Assembly (NCBI RefSeq): GCF_014171595.1
Contig: NZ_CP050451.1
Span: forward strand, 310,001-374,000
DNA length: 64,000 nt
Source of the DNA: Massilia sp. Se16.2.3
GTDB lineage: Bacteria; Pseudomonadota; Gammaproteobacteria; Burkholderiales; Burkholderiaceae_D
Reading direction: 5' to 3'
The stretch's first letter is position 1. Each line of letters opens with the position of its first letter. Below the pieces are notes generated by a model that saw nothing but the letters and a program-made list of their open reading frames with translations, made no database searches and was not told the origin of the DNA. A program made the translations under genes and the position numbers. Positions 9,838 through 19,021 of the stretch are shown here, piece by piece.

Positions 9838-9859
9838 AGCGCAGCCTTGGGGCTGCGCT
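9838..9859. terminator. Intercistronic hairpin between pgk and pyk
   Basis: Perfect 9-bp stem AGCGCAGCC/GGCTGCGCT with loop TTGG (plus strand). On the minus strand it is followed by TCTCATTT, a weak T tract, so it may tune read-through from pgk to pyk or stabilise mRNA rather than stop transcription fully. Confidence 0.5.
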
Positions 9860-9867
9860 GGCACTGC

Positions 9868-11073
9868 TTACTGGGCCTTACGCTGAAGCAGGATGTCGAC
9901 TGCCGGCAGGGTCTTTCCTTCGAGGAACTCGAGGAAGGCGCCACCGCCGGTGGAGATATAGCCGATCTGGTCGCCGATGTTGTATTTCGCAATCGCGGCC
10001 AGGGTGTCGCCGCCGCCGGCGATCGAGAAACCGTTCGACTTGGCGATCGCCATGGCCAGGGTCCTGGTGCCTTCTGCGAACTGGTCGAATTCGAACACGC
10101 CGACCGGGCCGTTCCAGACGATGGTGCCGGCTTGACTCACCTGCTCGGCCAGCATGGCGGCCGTCTTCGGACCAATGTCCAGGATCATGTCGTCGTCGCC
10201 CACATCGGCGACATCCTTCACGGTGGCGGCGGCCGTTGGCGAAAATTCCCTGGCGCAGACGACGTCGACGGGGATCGGCACCGAGGCGCCGCGCGCGCTC
10301 ATCATGTCGATGATCTGCCTGGCCTCATTCACCAGGTCGTTTTCGACCAGCGACTTGCCGATGTTCAGGCCGACGGCCTTCATGAAGGTGTTGGCAATGC
10401 CGCCGCCGACGATCAAATTATCGACCTTGCCGGCCAGGCTTTGCAGGATGGACAGCTTGCTCGAGACTTTCGAGCCGGCGACAATCGCCAGCAGCGGACG
10501 CGCCGGCTGGCCCAGGGCCTTGCCCAGTGCGTCGAGTTCGGCAGCCAGCAGCGGACCTGCCGCGACGACCGGTGCAAATTTTGCGATGCCATGGGTGGTC
10601 GCTTCGGCGCGGTGGGCGGTGCCGAAGGCGTCGTTGACATAGACGTCGCAGAGCTTGGCCATCTTCTGGGCCAGCTCGTCGGCATTCTTCTTTTCGCCCT
10701 TGTTGACGCGGCAGTTTTCCAGCAGCACGACCTGGCCTGGGGCCACATCGACGCCGTCAATCCAGTTCTGCTTCAGTTCGACCGGTTGGCCGAGCAGCTC
10801 GGACAGGCGCGCGGCGACTGGCGCCAGCGTGTCTTCCGGCTTGAACTCGCCTTCGGTCGGACGTCCCAGGTGCGAGGTCACCATCACGGCGGCGCCGGCC
10901 TTGAGGGCAGCCTGGATCGCGGGAACCGAGGCGCGGATACGGGTGTCTTCGGTAATGTTGCCGGCATCATCCTGCGGCACATTCAGGTCGGCGCGAATGA
11001 AAACGCGCTTGTTTTTCAATGCATCACGATCGATCAGGTCCTGCAGGCGGGTGAAACTGAGAACGGCGTCCAT
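9868..11073 (-). CDS. pgk: Phosphoglycerate kinase
   Basis: 401 residues. Transfers phosphate from 1,3-bisphosphoglycerate to ADP. Seen: [83 protein letters not shown] and GGGDTLAA. First gene of a minus-strand block that continues with pyk, fba, purC, purE, purK and sua5, an order commonly kept in Burkholderiales. No strong Shine-Dalgarno before the ATG at 11073. Confidence 0.97.
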   Translation of the reverse strand: MDAVLSFTRLQDLIDRDALKNKRVFIRADLNVPQDDAGNITEDTRIRASVPAIQAALKAGAAVMVTSHLGRPTEGEFKPEDTLAPVAARLSELLGQPVELKQNWIDGVDVAPGQVVLLENCRVNKGEKKNADELAQKMAKLCDVYVNDAFGTAHRAEATTHGIAKFAPVVAAGPLLAAELDALGKALGQPARPLLAIVAGSKVSSKLSILQSLAGKVDNLIVGGGIANTFMKAVGLNIGKSLVENDLVNEARQIIDMMSARGASVPIPVDVVCAREFSPTAAATVKDVADVGDDDMILDIGPKTAAMLAEQVSQAGTIVWNGPVGVFEFDQFAEGTRTLAMAIAKSNGFSIAGGGDTLAAIAKYNIGDQIGYISTGGGAFLEFLEGKTLPAVDILLQRKAQ

Positions 11074-11114
11074 GTCGGCTCAACAGTGAAATAGTGAAAA
11101 AACGCTATTCTACC

Positions 11115-11459
11115 TTAGGCAGCGGCGCCAAAAACGTGATAAATGCGCAACAGTGTGAAGGCAAGCATCCCGAATACGATGGTTTGCAGCATGTTCCGTC
11201 GCCACAAGTAGAACACCAGCGCTGCGATGCCAGCCAGCAGCTTCGGGTTCCCCAGCTCCAGGTGCACATTCCCGCCCGCGTCCAGCAGCAGGTCCGGTCC
11301 GATGATCGCCGCGAGTGCGCAGGCCGGTGCGTAGCGCAGCATGCCCTGGATGCGCGGCGGAATCGTGACGCGGTGGCCGATCATCCAGAAACTGCTGCGC
11401 GTCAGTACGGTCGACAGCGCCAGCACGACGATGACGGCCCAGATTTCCCATTCAGCCAT
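11115..11459 (-). CDS. azlD: AzlD-type small subunit of branched-chain amino acid exporter
   Basis: 114 residues with three to four hydrophobic segments (VIVVLALSTVLTRSSF, LRYAPACALAAIIGP, LLAGIAALVFYL, TIVFGMLAFTLL). Matches the AzlD family, small partner of AzlC in a two-subunit exporter of branched-chain amino acids in the inner membrane. The start (ATG 11457-11459) overlaps the end of azlC by 8 bases, supporting co-translation. Confidence 0.88.
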   Translation of the reverse strand: MAEWEIWAVIVVLALSTVLTRSSFWMIGHRVTIPPRIQGMLRYAPACALAAIIGPDLLLDAGGNVHLELGNPKLLAGIAALVFYLWRRNMLQTIVFGMLAFTLLRIYHVFGAAA

Positions 11460-12201
11460 GACGCGCCTTTCGTTTTTCGATGAGGGCCTCGGCTGCCATC
11501 GCGGCCAGCATGCCGACCACGACAGCCAGCAGCAGGCCAAGTTTATAAGGGAAGCCATAGGCGGCCACCGCCACCGTGCCGGCCACCAGCACGCCACACA
11601 GTGCCGCCCGGTTGATCGTCAGCGGCACCGTGATGCAGAGAATCGCCAGCGTGCCGGCAAAACCCAGGCCCCAGGAAGTCGGAATCGCGCTGCCGAGAAA
11701 GACGCCGATGATCGAGCCGCCCTGCCAGGCCAGCCAGTTCGGGAACATCAAGCCCTGCAGATAGGACAGCTTGCCCGGCTGCCGCGCGGCAGTCGGAAAA
11801 CGCTGCAGGAACAGCGCCACCGTCAAGTCGCCGGAGATATAGCCATAGAACAGGCGCTGGCGCCAGTTCAGGTGCGCGAAGTGCGGCCCCATCAGGGCGG
11901 AAAAGATCACGAAGCGCAGGTTCACCACCAGGCCGGTGGCAAAGATGACCCAGATCGGCGCATGCGCCAGGATCAAAGGCAGCGCTGCCAGCTGGGCCGA
12001 ACCTGCATACACCAGCAAGGTCATGCCGCAGGCCTGCAGCGCGGTCAGCCCGGTTTTGACCATGGCGATGCCGACCACCATGCCCCAGGCGCCGATGCCG
12101 AACAGGGTCGGCAAGCCGGTTGTCAGCCCTTCGCGCCACAGCACGGGGTCATGGCGTTCAGTCATATCGGTGGAGGTTTGCTTAGTGTCCGGCGCGTTCA
12201 T
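11452..12201 (-). CDS. azlC: AzlC-type large subunit of branched-chain amino acid exporter
   Basis: 249 residues, AzlC length. Seen: EGLTTGLPTLFGIGAWGMVVG near the N terminus, LLVYAGSAQLAALPL, NLRFVIFSALMGPHF, FYGYISGDLTVALF and several C-terminal hydrophobic helices. Works with AzlD to export leucine, isoleucine, valine or toxic analogues. The start at 12201 is chosen because CAGGAG sits just upstream and the protein begins MNAPDTK; upstream in-frame codons are low-complexity. A REP-like element lies upstream. Confidence 0.9.
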   Translation of the reverse strand: MNAPDTKQTSTDMTERHDPVLWREGLTTGLPTLFGIGAWGMVVGIAMVKTGLTALQACGMTLLVYAGSAQLAALPLILAHAPIWVIFATGLVVNLRFVIFSALMGPHFAHLNWRQRLFYGYISGDLTVALFLQRFPTAARQPGKLSYLQGLMFPNWLAWQGGSIIGVFLGSAIPTSWGLGFAGTLAILCITVPLTINRAALCGVLVAGTVAVAAYGFPYKLGLLLAVVVGMLAAMAAEALIEKRKARHG

Positions 12202-12508
12202 GTCGCGCTCCTGCAACAGACGGGAACGACAAAAACGACGGGGCAAGAACAGCGGAAGAGCATGGAGAAGTAGCGAAGAAGAGTAGCAAATGTAGGGTGG
12301 GCGCCCTGTGCCCACGCGGTGTTCGCAGCCGGATCATCGTGCATGCCATCGTTGACGATCACCATCACCGCGTGGGCACGGGGCGCCCTCCCTACGTTGC
12401 CGCAAGCCAACACGGCGGTGAACTCGCCATTCTACCGATCATTCCGAACCGCCGCGCGAATCCGTTAAAATCCTGTCTTTGCCACCTTTCGCTCGACGGA
12501 GAATTTCA
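12202..12508. other. Divergent intergenic region between azlC and the zinc-ribbon gene
   Basis: Holds the REP-like copy 3 (12291-12397) and, by position, promoters for both flanking genes; no coding sequence is evident. Confidence 0.5.
12291..12397. repeat. REP/BIME-like double hairpin, copy 3
   Basis: Left arm 12291-12321 (GTAGGGTGGGCGCC..GCCCACGCGGTG) and right arm 12366-12397 are inverted copies; each arm also folds on itself (GTGGGC/GCCCAC). The 44-base spacer contains a smaller inverted repeat (GATCATCG/CGTTGACGATC). Member of the four-copy family in this window. Confidence 0.8.
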
Positions 12509-12703
12509 ATGAACAACAAGACCATGCCTGTGGTGGAACTCGAGGCCAAGGATTTGCCGGCGCACTGCCCGAACCCGTCCATGCCACTGTGGTCGTCGCA
12601 CCCGCGCGTCTTCCTGGATTTCGACCATGAAGGCACCGCCAAGTGCCCCTACTGCGGCACCCACTACCGCCTGGCGCCTGGCGTCGCGTTCAAGCACCAC
12701 TAA
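12509..12703 (+). CDS. Zinc-ribbon (zf-CHCC) domain protein
   Basis: 64 residues. One Cys and one His at about 20 and 32 followed by a CPYCGT knuckle, the pattern of the short CHCC zinc-ribbon family related to the 13-kDa zinc subunit of complex I (NDUFS6). Function in bacteria is not established. Start at ATG 12509 with GGAG ten bases upstream. Forty bases before the YheT-like hydrolase gene. Confidence 0.8.
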   Translation: MNNKTMPVVELEAKDLPAHCPNPSMPLWSSHPRVFLDFDHEGTAKCPYCGTHYRLAPGVAFKHH

Positions 12704-12743
12704 GCGTCGCCCATTGACCGCGGCGACAACGCCGCTCCAGACC

Positions 12744-13754
12744 ATGACCTACCGCGCGCCAGCGTGGCTGCCCGGCGGCCACCTGCAAACCATCGTTCCC
12801 GCCACCCTGCTGGCCAAGCCGCCAGTCAGCTACCGGCGCGAGCGCTGGAGCGTGCACGATCCGGTGCTGGGCGAGGACTTCGTCGACGTCGATTTCGTCG
12901 ACGGCCAGCCCGGCAAACCCCTGGTGGTCCTGTTCCACGGGCTGGAAGGTTCGTCGAACAGCCATTACGCCCGTGGCCTGATGGCGGCGCTGGCGGCACG
13001 CGGCTGGTCGGGCGCCGTGCCGCATTTCCGCGGCTGCTCGGGCGAACCGAACCGCACGGCGCGCTTCTACCATTCGGGCGACGCGCTCGAAATCGACTGG
13101 ATCATGGCGCGCCTGCGCGCACGCGCTCCCGGCCCCTTGTACGCGGCCGGCGTCTCGCTCGGGGGTAATGCGCTGCTGCGCTGGCTGGGCGAGTCGGGCA
13201 CGGCCGCCGGTTTCGTGACGGCCGCCGCCGCGATCTCCGCCCCGCTCGACCTGACGCGCGGCGGCGAAGCCCTGTCCTCGGGCTTCAACATGCTTTATAC
13301 CCGCATGTTCCTGCAAACGCTGAAGCCGAAATGCCTGGCCAAGCTGGAGCAGTTTCCCGGCCTGTTCGACCGCCAGGCGCTGCTCGCCGCGCGCGACCTC
13401 TACGCGTTCGATAATGTCGTCACCGCCCCGCTGCACGGCTACCGCGACACCGACGATTACTGGCACCGCGCCAGCGCCCGCCACGTGCTGCACGACATCC
13501 GCGTGCCGACCCCGGTACTGAATGCCCGCAACGATCCCTTCCTGCCGGGCGCCCACCTGCCCGCCAGCGCGTCGAAGGCCGTGACGCTCGAGTACCCGGA
13601 AGAAGGCGGCCACGTCGGCTTCCCGGCCGGGGCCTTCCCGGGCAACAATGCCTGGCTGCCGGCACGCATCCTGTCCTTCTTCGATGGCGTTCCAGGCGCG
13701 CGAACCGGTGCGCCAACGACATCCGAACTATGCGAAGCTGGCACCCATGGATGA
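12744..13754 (+). CDS. YheT-like alpha/beta hydrolase
   Basis: 336 residues. Seen: WLPGGHLQTIVPA at the N terminus (hallmark of the YheT/ABHD1-3 group), LVVLFHGLEGSSNSHY (oxyanion region), AAGVSLGGNALLRWLGE (nucleophile Ser in GVSLGG), NARNDPFLP (Asp) and EGGHVGF (His), so the triad is complete. Family members are esterases or lipases of unknown physiological substrate. Overlaps the next gene by 8 bases if that gene begins at 13747, suggesting co-transcription. Confidence 0.9.
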   Translation: MTYRAPAWLPGGHLQTIVPATLLAKPPVSYRRERWSVHDPVLGEDFVDVDFVDGQPGKPLVVLFHGLEGSSNSHYARGLMAALAARGWSGAVPHFRGCSGEPNRTARFYHSGDALEIDWIMARLRARAPGPLYAAGVSLGGNALLRWLGESGTAAGFVTAAAAISAPLDLTRGGEALSSGFNMLYTRMFLQTLKPKCLAKLEQFPGLFDRQALLAARDLYAFDNVVTAPLHGYRDTDDYWHRASARHVLHDIRVPTPVLNARNDPFLPGAHLPASASKAVTLEYPEEGGHVGFPAGAFPGNNAWLPARILSFFDGVPGARTGAPTTSELCEAGTHG

Positions 13755-14352
13755 CATCGTAAAACAGGCAATGGCCAAGTGGCCGAACGTGCCCAACTGT
13801 TATGGTTGGCTGGCACTCGATGCGCGTGGTAACTGGCGCATGCGCGACGAAGCGGCGCAAGCCGCGAACGCGCCCGGCGACCGGCTGAACAACCCCACGC
13901 TGGTCGGCTTCATCAACCGCAACTACGGCCATGACGAGGCCGGCCGCTGGTATTTCCAGAACGGCCCGCAACGCGTCTACGTCAACCTGGAAAGCACGCC
14001 CTATATCGCCCGCACCGATCCGGCCCAGGGTCTGGTGCTGCAGACCGGCGCCGCGCTGGAAACCATCGAGCGCCTGTATCTCCTGGAGAACGGCGAAGCG
14101 ATCGTGCAGGCGGGAGACATCGTCGCCCAGCTCGACGACCGCGACGTGGCGCAATTGTTCGAGGACCTGGAACTGGATGGCCAGCCGGCTGGCGACGAGG
14201 CCTTGCTGGCCTGGCTGGGCGGCGGCGCAGGCACGCTGGTGCTGCGCTGGCGTGGTGCCCGGGTGCCGGTCGAACGCATCGCCCGCGCCTCGCTGGCGCA
14301 GCATTTCGGCTTCGATCCGCTGCCAAGGCCGCCCGCCTCGCCTGCGGGCTGA
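13747..14352 (+). CDS. Conserved hypothetical protein, linked to YheT
   Basis: About 201 residues, no signal peptide or membrane segment. Seen: VPNCYGWLALDARGNWRMRDE, then NPTLVGFINRNYGHDE, WYFQNGPQRVYVNLE, and a middle part with alternating acidic and hydrophobic residues. It resembles a conserved betaproteobacterial protein found beside YheT-like hydrolases; I do not know its role. Start uncertain: ATG at 13747 (chosen, begins MDDIVKQ) or ATG at 13684, which would enlarge the overlap with the hydrolase. Confidence 0.7.
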   Translation: MDDIVKQAMAKWPNVPNCYGWLALDARGNWRMRDEAAQAANAPGDRLNNPTLVGFINRNYGHDEAGRWYFQNGPQRVYVNLESTPYIARTDPAQGLVLQTGAALETIERLYLLENGEAIVQAGDIVAQLDDRDVAQLFEDLELDGQPAGDEALLAWLGGGAGTLVLRWRGARVPVERIARASLAQHFGFDPLPRPPASPAG

Positions 14353-15131
14353 TCAGCCTGCGCCAAAGCTGGCCGCGTCGCGGGCGGCCGCCTCGATCGT
14401 GCGCCGCACCAGCTCGGGTTCGGTAAATTGCGGGAAGTGCCCGCTGCGCTCGGCCACCACCTGTTTGCCCAGCGGCGACAACTTCACCAGTTCGCGTTGA
14501 TGGGCTTGCCGTGCGCGCAGCTGCGCCCCCGGCGTGGCCCAGGCCAGCGCGGGACGCGCGCCGCTGATGACATACAAAGGTAGCGGCGGAAAAGGCGGCG
14601 CGGCATCGAGCTCGGCCAGGCTGGCGTCGAGCTGCTCGGTCTCGGCCCGAGGGGATGAGGCGGCGAAAGGCGCGTGACCAGGCGTTTCAGCCAGCGCTGC
14701 AATGCATGGTCGTGGCGGGGGAGAATGCGCACGTCCTCGGGCGCGGTGGCCTCGACCAGCACGACAGCGCCGACCTCGTCCGGATGGGAGCGTGCGAACA
14801 GGTTGACGACCAGGCCACCGAGCGAGTGGCCGACCAGCACCCAGGGTCGGGGCACCCCGGCGGCCAGCAAAAAGGCGCGCAGGGTGCGCACCATGGCGGC
14901 GGCCGTTTGCGGCGCGTCCGGCTTACTGGACTCGCCGATGCCCGCGCGGTTGTAGGCGAAAACGGTATGCGCCTCCGCCAGTTCTCCAAACACCTTGTAC
15001 CAGCTTTCGACCGGGCCGCCCGCTCCTGCCACCAGCACGATGCCAGGAGCACCCTTGCCGGCCACGATGTATTCCACCGTCACGCCGGCAAACTGCAGCC
15101 GCTGTTTCACTGGCACCATCAAGGGACGCAT
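14353..15131 (-). CDS. Alpha/beta hydrolase, reading frame broken near 14640-14680
   Basis: From ATG 15131 the protein reads MRPLMVPVKQRLQFAG.., GAGGPVESWYKVF, YNRAGIGES and VLVGHSLGGLVVNLFA (nucleophile Ser), then frame is lost after ..KRLVTRL. The rest continues in another frame: AETEQLDASLAELDA, LYVISGARPALAW, ERSGHFPQFTEPELV (catalytic His) to the stop at 14353. The span is 779 bases, so one base is missing (or two extra) in a C/G-rich tract. Both halves keep family features, so either a recent mutation or a sequencing indel. Lies 4 bases downstream of the M48 protease gene. Confidence 0.75.
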
Positions 15132-15135
15132 GCGC

Positions 15136-16728
15136 TTACTTCTCCTTGTCGGCTTCCTTTTCCTCTTTCTGGCGCGCCTTGATGGCACGCTCGCGCGCGT
15201 CGATCACGGACTGGTCGTAGAACGACACATCCTTCGCCTTGCGCGCGAAATTGAGCTGGTCGACGGCGGCCGGCAGAGCCCCGGCCAGCACATACGATTC
15301 TGCCAGCGCCATGTGCTGCAGGGCGATCCTGCCCTGCCCCGAATACGCCTTGGCCAGCAGCTCGTACAGCTTTGGCTCCTCGCGGTACAGCTGCACCTGG
15401 TCGCGCAGGTAGCGCGTGGCCTCGTCGAGCTTGCCGGCATTGATCATCGCGTCGGCATACTGGCGTGCCAGCGCGCGCGACAGCGGGTAGGCGTGCGTGG
15501 CGTTTTCCGCATCCTTCAGGGCCTGCTGCGCGACCTCCTTCGGCTGGCCCGGCGCCAGCTTGATGTCGAGGTCGAGCATGGCGAACATGGCGCCGCCATT
15601 GCTCGCAGGCGTATTCGAGAACACCCCCGGCTTGGGCTGCATGGCGGCACGTGCCTTGTCAAACCAGCTGCGGGCGCCGGCCAGGTCGCCCTCCTTCAGC
15701 GCCAGGAAGGACAGGCCGTACTGCGCCGCCACCTGCTGCTGGCGATGCTGCTGCACCAGTTGCGCCTCGAAGGCGGCGCGCGTTTCGCGGCGGGCGACGG
15801 TGCCGAGATCCTGCAGCACGCGCGCACGTGCCTTGGCCAGGTGGAATTCAATGGTGTCGATACGCTGGCGATACGGCGTTTCGCGAATGCGCGACTGGAT
15901 GTCGACGATGCGCTCGCTCGTCAGCGGGTGGCTGCTCAGGAAAGCCGGGATTTCGCCATACACTTTATTCGCGCTTTGCAGGCGCTTGAAGAAGGCGACC
16001 ATGCCCGAGGTGTCGTAGCCGCCGGCGCCCATGATCTGGAAGCCGACCCGGTCGGCCTCGCGCTCCGCATCCCGGCTGAAGTTCAGCTGGCGCTGCACGG
16101 CCAGGCCCTGCCCGCCCATCAGCACGCCCATCGCCGCGTCGGGACTGGCCTTCGAGGCCAGCGCCGCCAGGATCAGCGTGGCCAGCGGCAGCAGCACGTC
16201 CTGGCGCTGCTGGCCGAGCATCCGTGCGATATGGCGCTGCGAGACGTGGCCGATCTCGTGCGAGATCACCGAGGCCAGTTCCGACTCGCTCTGCGCCGCC
16301 AGCAACAGCCCGGAGTGCACGCCGATGAAACCGCCGGGCAGCGCAAACGCGTTGATGGCGCCGTCGCGCACGGTGAAGAACTCGAAATCGGCGTTGGTCT
16401 CGCCGCGCGTGCCGGGCACCGCGTCGACCAGGGCGCCGCCGAAATTGTTCAGGTATTCGGCAATGCCGTCGTCGTCGAGGTAGTCGCGGTCGCGCCGGAT
16501 CTCGCGCATGATCTCTTCGCCGAGTTTACGCTCGACGATCGGGGACAGGTCTTCGCGCGCGGTATCGCCCAGCGTGGGCAGCCTGGCGGAATTCGGCACG
16601 TTATTCAGCGCCTGGGCACGTGCCGACGCAGGATTGAGCCCGACCGCGGCCGACACGAGCAGGACGGCCAGCGGGACGCGCCAACGGGACGATACGGATG
16701 GCAATGCGGGGGAGGTCATCGGTTTCAC
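15136..16728 (-). CDS. M48 family metalloprotease with TPR tail, BepA-like
   Basis: 530 residues. A signal peptide (cleaved near ASARA, ~38) sends it to the periplasm. The zinc site HEIGH is at 157-161, with the third ligand in EREAD (222-226). The C-terminal half (~300-500) consists of TPR-like helical pairs ([40 protein letters not shown]). Matches BepA/YfgC, which degrades or helps fold outer membrane proteins at the BAM and Lpt machines. Ends in a charged Lys/Glu tail. Divergent from moaC. Confidence 0.9.
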   Translation of the reverse strand: MKPMTSPALPSVSSRWRVPLAVLLVSAAVGLNPASARAQALNNVPNSARLPTLGDTAREDLSPIVERKLGEEIMREIRRDRDYLDDDGIAEYLNNFGGALVDAVPGTRGETNADFEFFTVRDGAINAFALPGGFIGVHSGLLLAAQSESELASVISHEIGHVSQRHIARMLGQQRQDVLLPLATLILAALASKASPDAAMGVLMGGQGLAVQRQLNFSRDAEREADRVGFQIMGAGGYDTSGMVAFFKRLQSANKVYGEIPAFLSSHPLTSERIVDIQSRIRETPYRQRIDTIEFHLAKARARVLQDLGTVARRETRAAFEAQLVQQHRQQQVAAQYGLSFLALKEGDLAGARSWFDKARAAMQPKPGVFSNTPASNGGAMFAMLDLDIKLAPGQPKEVAQQALKDAENATHAYPLSRALARQYADAMINAGKLDEATRYLRDQVQLYREEPKLYELLAKAYSGQGRIALQHMALAESYVLAGALPAAVDQLNFARKAKDVSFYDQSVIDARERAIKARQKEEKEADKEK

Positions 16729-16805
16729 GATGCTATGATAACCCCATCCGCCGGCGCCTTCACGCGCCCCGAAACACTTTCTTACCCAGGCATACCGACA
16801 AGACC

Positions 16806-17300
16806 ATGAGCGACTCTCCCTCTTCCCCGCTGACCCACTTCGACACCAGTGGCCAGGCCCACATGGTCGACGTCGGCGCCAAGAACGAGACCCACCGCAT
16901 CGCGGTTGCCGCCGGCACCATCCGCATGCAGCCGGAAACGCTCGGGTTGATCCAGTCGGGTAATGCCAAAAAGGGCGACGTGCTCGGCATCGCCCGCATC
17001 GCCGCCATCATGGGCGCGAAACGCACCAGCGACCTGGTGCCCCTGTGCCACCCGCTGGCAATCACCCGTGTCGCCGTCGATTTCGAAGTCGACGAAAGCG
17101 CCAGCAGCGTGCACTGCCGCGCCCAGGTCGAGACGGTCGGCAAGACCGGGGTCGAGATGGAGGCCCTGACCGCCGTGCAGGTGGGGCTGCTGACGATTTA
17201 CGACATGTGCAAGGCGGCGGACCGGGGGATGGTGATGACGAATGTGCGGGTGCTGGAAAAGCACGGGGGCAAGAGCGGGGACTGGACGGCGGTGGTGTAG
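16806..17300 (+). CDS. moaC: Cyclic pyranopterin monophosphate synthase
   Basis: 164 residues. Second enzyme of molybdenum cofactor synthesis, converting the 3',8-cyclo-dihydro-GTP made by MoaA to cPMP. Seen: [45 protein letters not shown] (conserved Cys/His), [12 protein letters not shown] and [11 protein letters not shown]. Start ATG 16806 matches the conserved N-terminal length. No other moa gene is in the window. Confidence 0.96.
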   Translation: MSDSPSSPLTHFDTSGQAHMVDVGAKNETHRIAVAAGTIRMQPETLGLIQSGNAKKGDVLGIARIAAIMGAKRTSDLVPLCHPLAITRVAVDFEVDESASSVHCRAQVETVGKTGVEMEALTAVQVGLLTIYDMCKAADRGMVMTNVRVLEKHGGKSGDWTAVV

Positions 17301-17428
17301 CCCCCCTTCCACGCTTGCCGACAAACCGCTACACACGGTGACAATTTTCGAATTGATAATTAATTGCCTCTAACCCATACTTTTGGCCGCGACGTCAATA
17401 CCGCCGTCGCATCCATCATGGGACCCGT

Positions 17429-17773
17429 ATGTGTAGATTTGTTCTGACATTGGCTGTGCTGGCATCGCTGACCGCTTGCGGCGGCGGAGACGACGATTCC
17501 ACTATCCAGGTGTTTAAATCGATGGGTTCGCTGCAATGCAGCGGTGGTGGCATGACGCTGGCCGCACTGCAGGCGCAGCTTACGTCGGCCAATGTCCAGC
17601 CGCGCGCTGCCGCGTGTGGCACGGATGGCGTCGCCACCTCGGCGGTATGCGGCAGCCCTGACGGCAAGATCGGCATTTTCGAGATCGAGGCAAACGAGGA
17701 AAAGACGGCCGCCGCCGCAGGCTTCAAGCCCTTGAGTACGGTGCCGACGGCGAAAGTCATTCCCTGCACCTGA
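17429..17773 (+). CDS. Small lipoprotein, unknown function
   Basis: 114 residues. N terminus MCRFVLTLAVLASLTAC is a lipoprotein signal with lipobox LTAC (Cys17) followed by an acidic linker GGGDDD. The mature part has four Cys (about 37, 62, 74, 113), which could form two disulfides in the periplasm. No family recognised. Short gaps separate it from moaC and the next small gene, all on the plus strand. Confidence 0.7.
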   Translation: MCRFVLTLAVLASLTACGGGDDDSTIQVFKSMGSLQCSGGGMTLAALQAQLTSANVQPRAAACGTDGVATSAVCGSPDGKIGIFEIEANEEKTAAAAGFKPLSTVPTAKVIPCT

Positions 17774-17915
17774 ACGGCTGCGTGACGATGCTTTTGCGCC
17801 CGGTCGCCCGGATCCTCGCCTTGCGCCGGCAAGCAATCAATTGTCGACGACGTCCCGATGAACATGCTATTTTGCAAGTAATTGCAAGTCTATACATGTT
17901 GATGAAGGAGTCGCG

Positions 17916-18185
17916 GTGAAACTGCTGCATTACGTCCCGGTTGTCTTTTCCTGTCTGCTAACGCTGCTGGTCGGCATCGATGGTTGCCATACACTGGTGC
18001 TTGCCTTCGAACGCCTGCAGGCCGGTACCACTGTCTGGGCGGGCGCGAGCGCCCTGATGTCCGGGTTGCTGAGCCTGGCAGTCGCCTGGTTCCTGCTGCG
18101 CTGGGCGAGCAGCGTGCGCAAGAATGCCCGCATCAGTGTCGAGCTCGCGGAGCAGCGCGCAGCGCAAGCAGGACGCGTTTTCTGA
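17916..18185 (+). CDS. Small inner membrane protein, unknown function
   Basis: 89 residues with two hydrophobic helices (VPVVFSCLLTLLVGIDG and ASALMSGLLSLAVAWFLL) and a basic, amphipathic C-terminal tail. Starts at GTG 17916, supported by GAAGGAG 4-10 bases upstream. No recognised family. Confidence 0.65.
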   Translation: MKLLHYVPVVFSCLLTLLVGIDGCHTLVLAFERLQAGTTVWAGASALMSGLLSLAVAWFLLRWASSVRKNARISVELAEQRAAQAGRVF

Positions 18186-18231
18186 ATCACGAGGTGGCGC
18201 CGGTTCCACGGCCGCTGCCGGCGCAAGGCAC

Positions 18232-18471
18232 ATGAACGCCCGAACGCTGGTCGGCAGCCTGTTCATCGGCGCTGCGCTTGTCGTCGCACTCTTCGACTAT
18301 CGCCTGTTCGGCCTGCCGTGGTATTGGGGCAGCCTGCTGCTGGGGCTTGCTGGCTATGTCCTCATCCGTGCAGGGCGTACGCGAAACCATGCCGGTTCAC
18401 CAGGCGAATTGATGGAGGACCTGATCGACATCGGTTCCGACCTCGGCGACCTCGACTTCGACGGCGATTGA
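18232..18471 (+). CDS. Small membrane protein with acidic tail, unknown function
   Basis: 79 residues: two hydrophobic helices (LFIGAALVVALFDY, WGSLLLGLAGYVLI), a short basic segment, then a strongly acidic C terminus (ELMEDLIDIGSDLGDLDFDG). No recognised family. Lies 46 bases after the preceding small membrane protein and 50 before the next gene. Confidence 0.6.
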   Translation: MNARTLVGSLFIGAALVVALFDYRLFGLPWYWGSLLLGLAGYVLIRAGRTRNHAGSPGELMEDLIDIGSDLGDLDFDGD

Positions 18472-18521
18472 ACTGCGCGCATACCGCGCCACGCCGCTTT
18501 CCCACTTTTATCCGCTACTAA

Positions 18522-18887
18522 ATGAACTGTTTCAAGCATCCACACAGCAGCGCGCACGGTATCTGCCGCGTATGCTGCAGGGGCGTCTGCCCCGACTGCT
18601 CGGCTGACCTCGGCCATAGCCTGACCTGCCGAGGAGAACATGAAGCTTTGGCAGCGGACATGCATGCGCTGAGCCTGCGCGGCAGCAAAGTCATGAAGAC
18701 CTCGCGCAAAGCGATGCTTCTCGGCCCCATGTTCTTTGCCGTCATGGGCGGCATGTTGCTGTTCGACGGCATGGGCCGGGACGATACCCTGAATTTCGGC
18801 ACCTATGGCGGCGTGGCCTTCATCCTCTTCGCGCTGGCCGTGCTGGTCACCAACCTGCGCGCCCTCGGCGGCAAGGACGCGGGCTAA
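18522..18887 (+). CDS. B-box-type zinc finger membrane protein
   Basis: 121 residues. The N-terminal ~45 residues are Cys/His-rich (CFKHPHSSAHGICRVC, CRGVCPDCSADLGHSLTC), the spacing of a B-box-like zinc finger. Two hydrophobic helices follow (LLGPMFFAVMGGMLLF, GGVAFILFALAVLVTNL). Bacterial proteins with this layout are uncharacterised; the zinc finger would face the cytoplasm if the N terminus is inside. Confidence 0.7.
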   Translation: MNCFKHPHSSAHGICRVCCRGVCPDCSADLGHSLTCRGEHEALAADMHALSLRGSKVMKTSRKAMLLGPMFFAVMGGMLLFDGMGRDDTLNFGTYGGVAFILFALAVLVTNLRALGGKDAG

Positions 18888-19021
18888 CCCGGGACAGGCC
18901 AGGCGCCTCCCCGCGGTAGCGCCGGCAATGCCTGCCGCGTCTTGCCACGTGTTAAATTGCTGGCTTCCCTGCCCGGCTGTACGGCGGGAGACCAATACCG
19001 GACACGTTTCGAGAGGATGGA

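Noticed and set aside
8611..11094. 827-codon plus-strand open frame opposite pyk and pgk
   Set aside because: Codon-position shadow of two well-conserved minus-strand genes in GC-rich DNA; composition is His/Arg/Gly-rich without domains. The same holds for long antisense frames at 1148-2776, 2939-4594, 4066-5784, 61291-63567 and 36859-38955.
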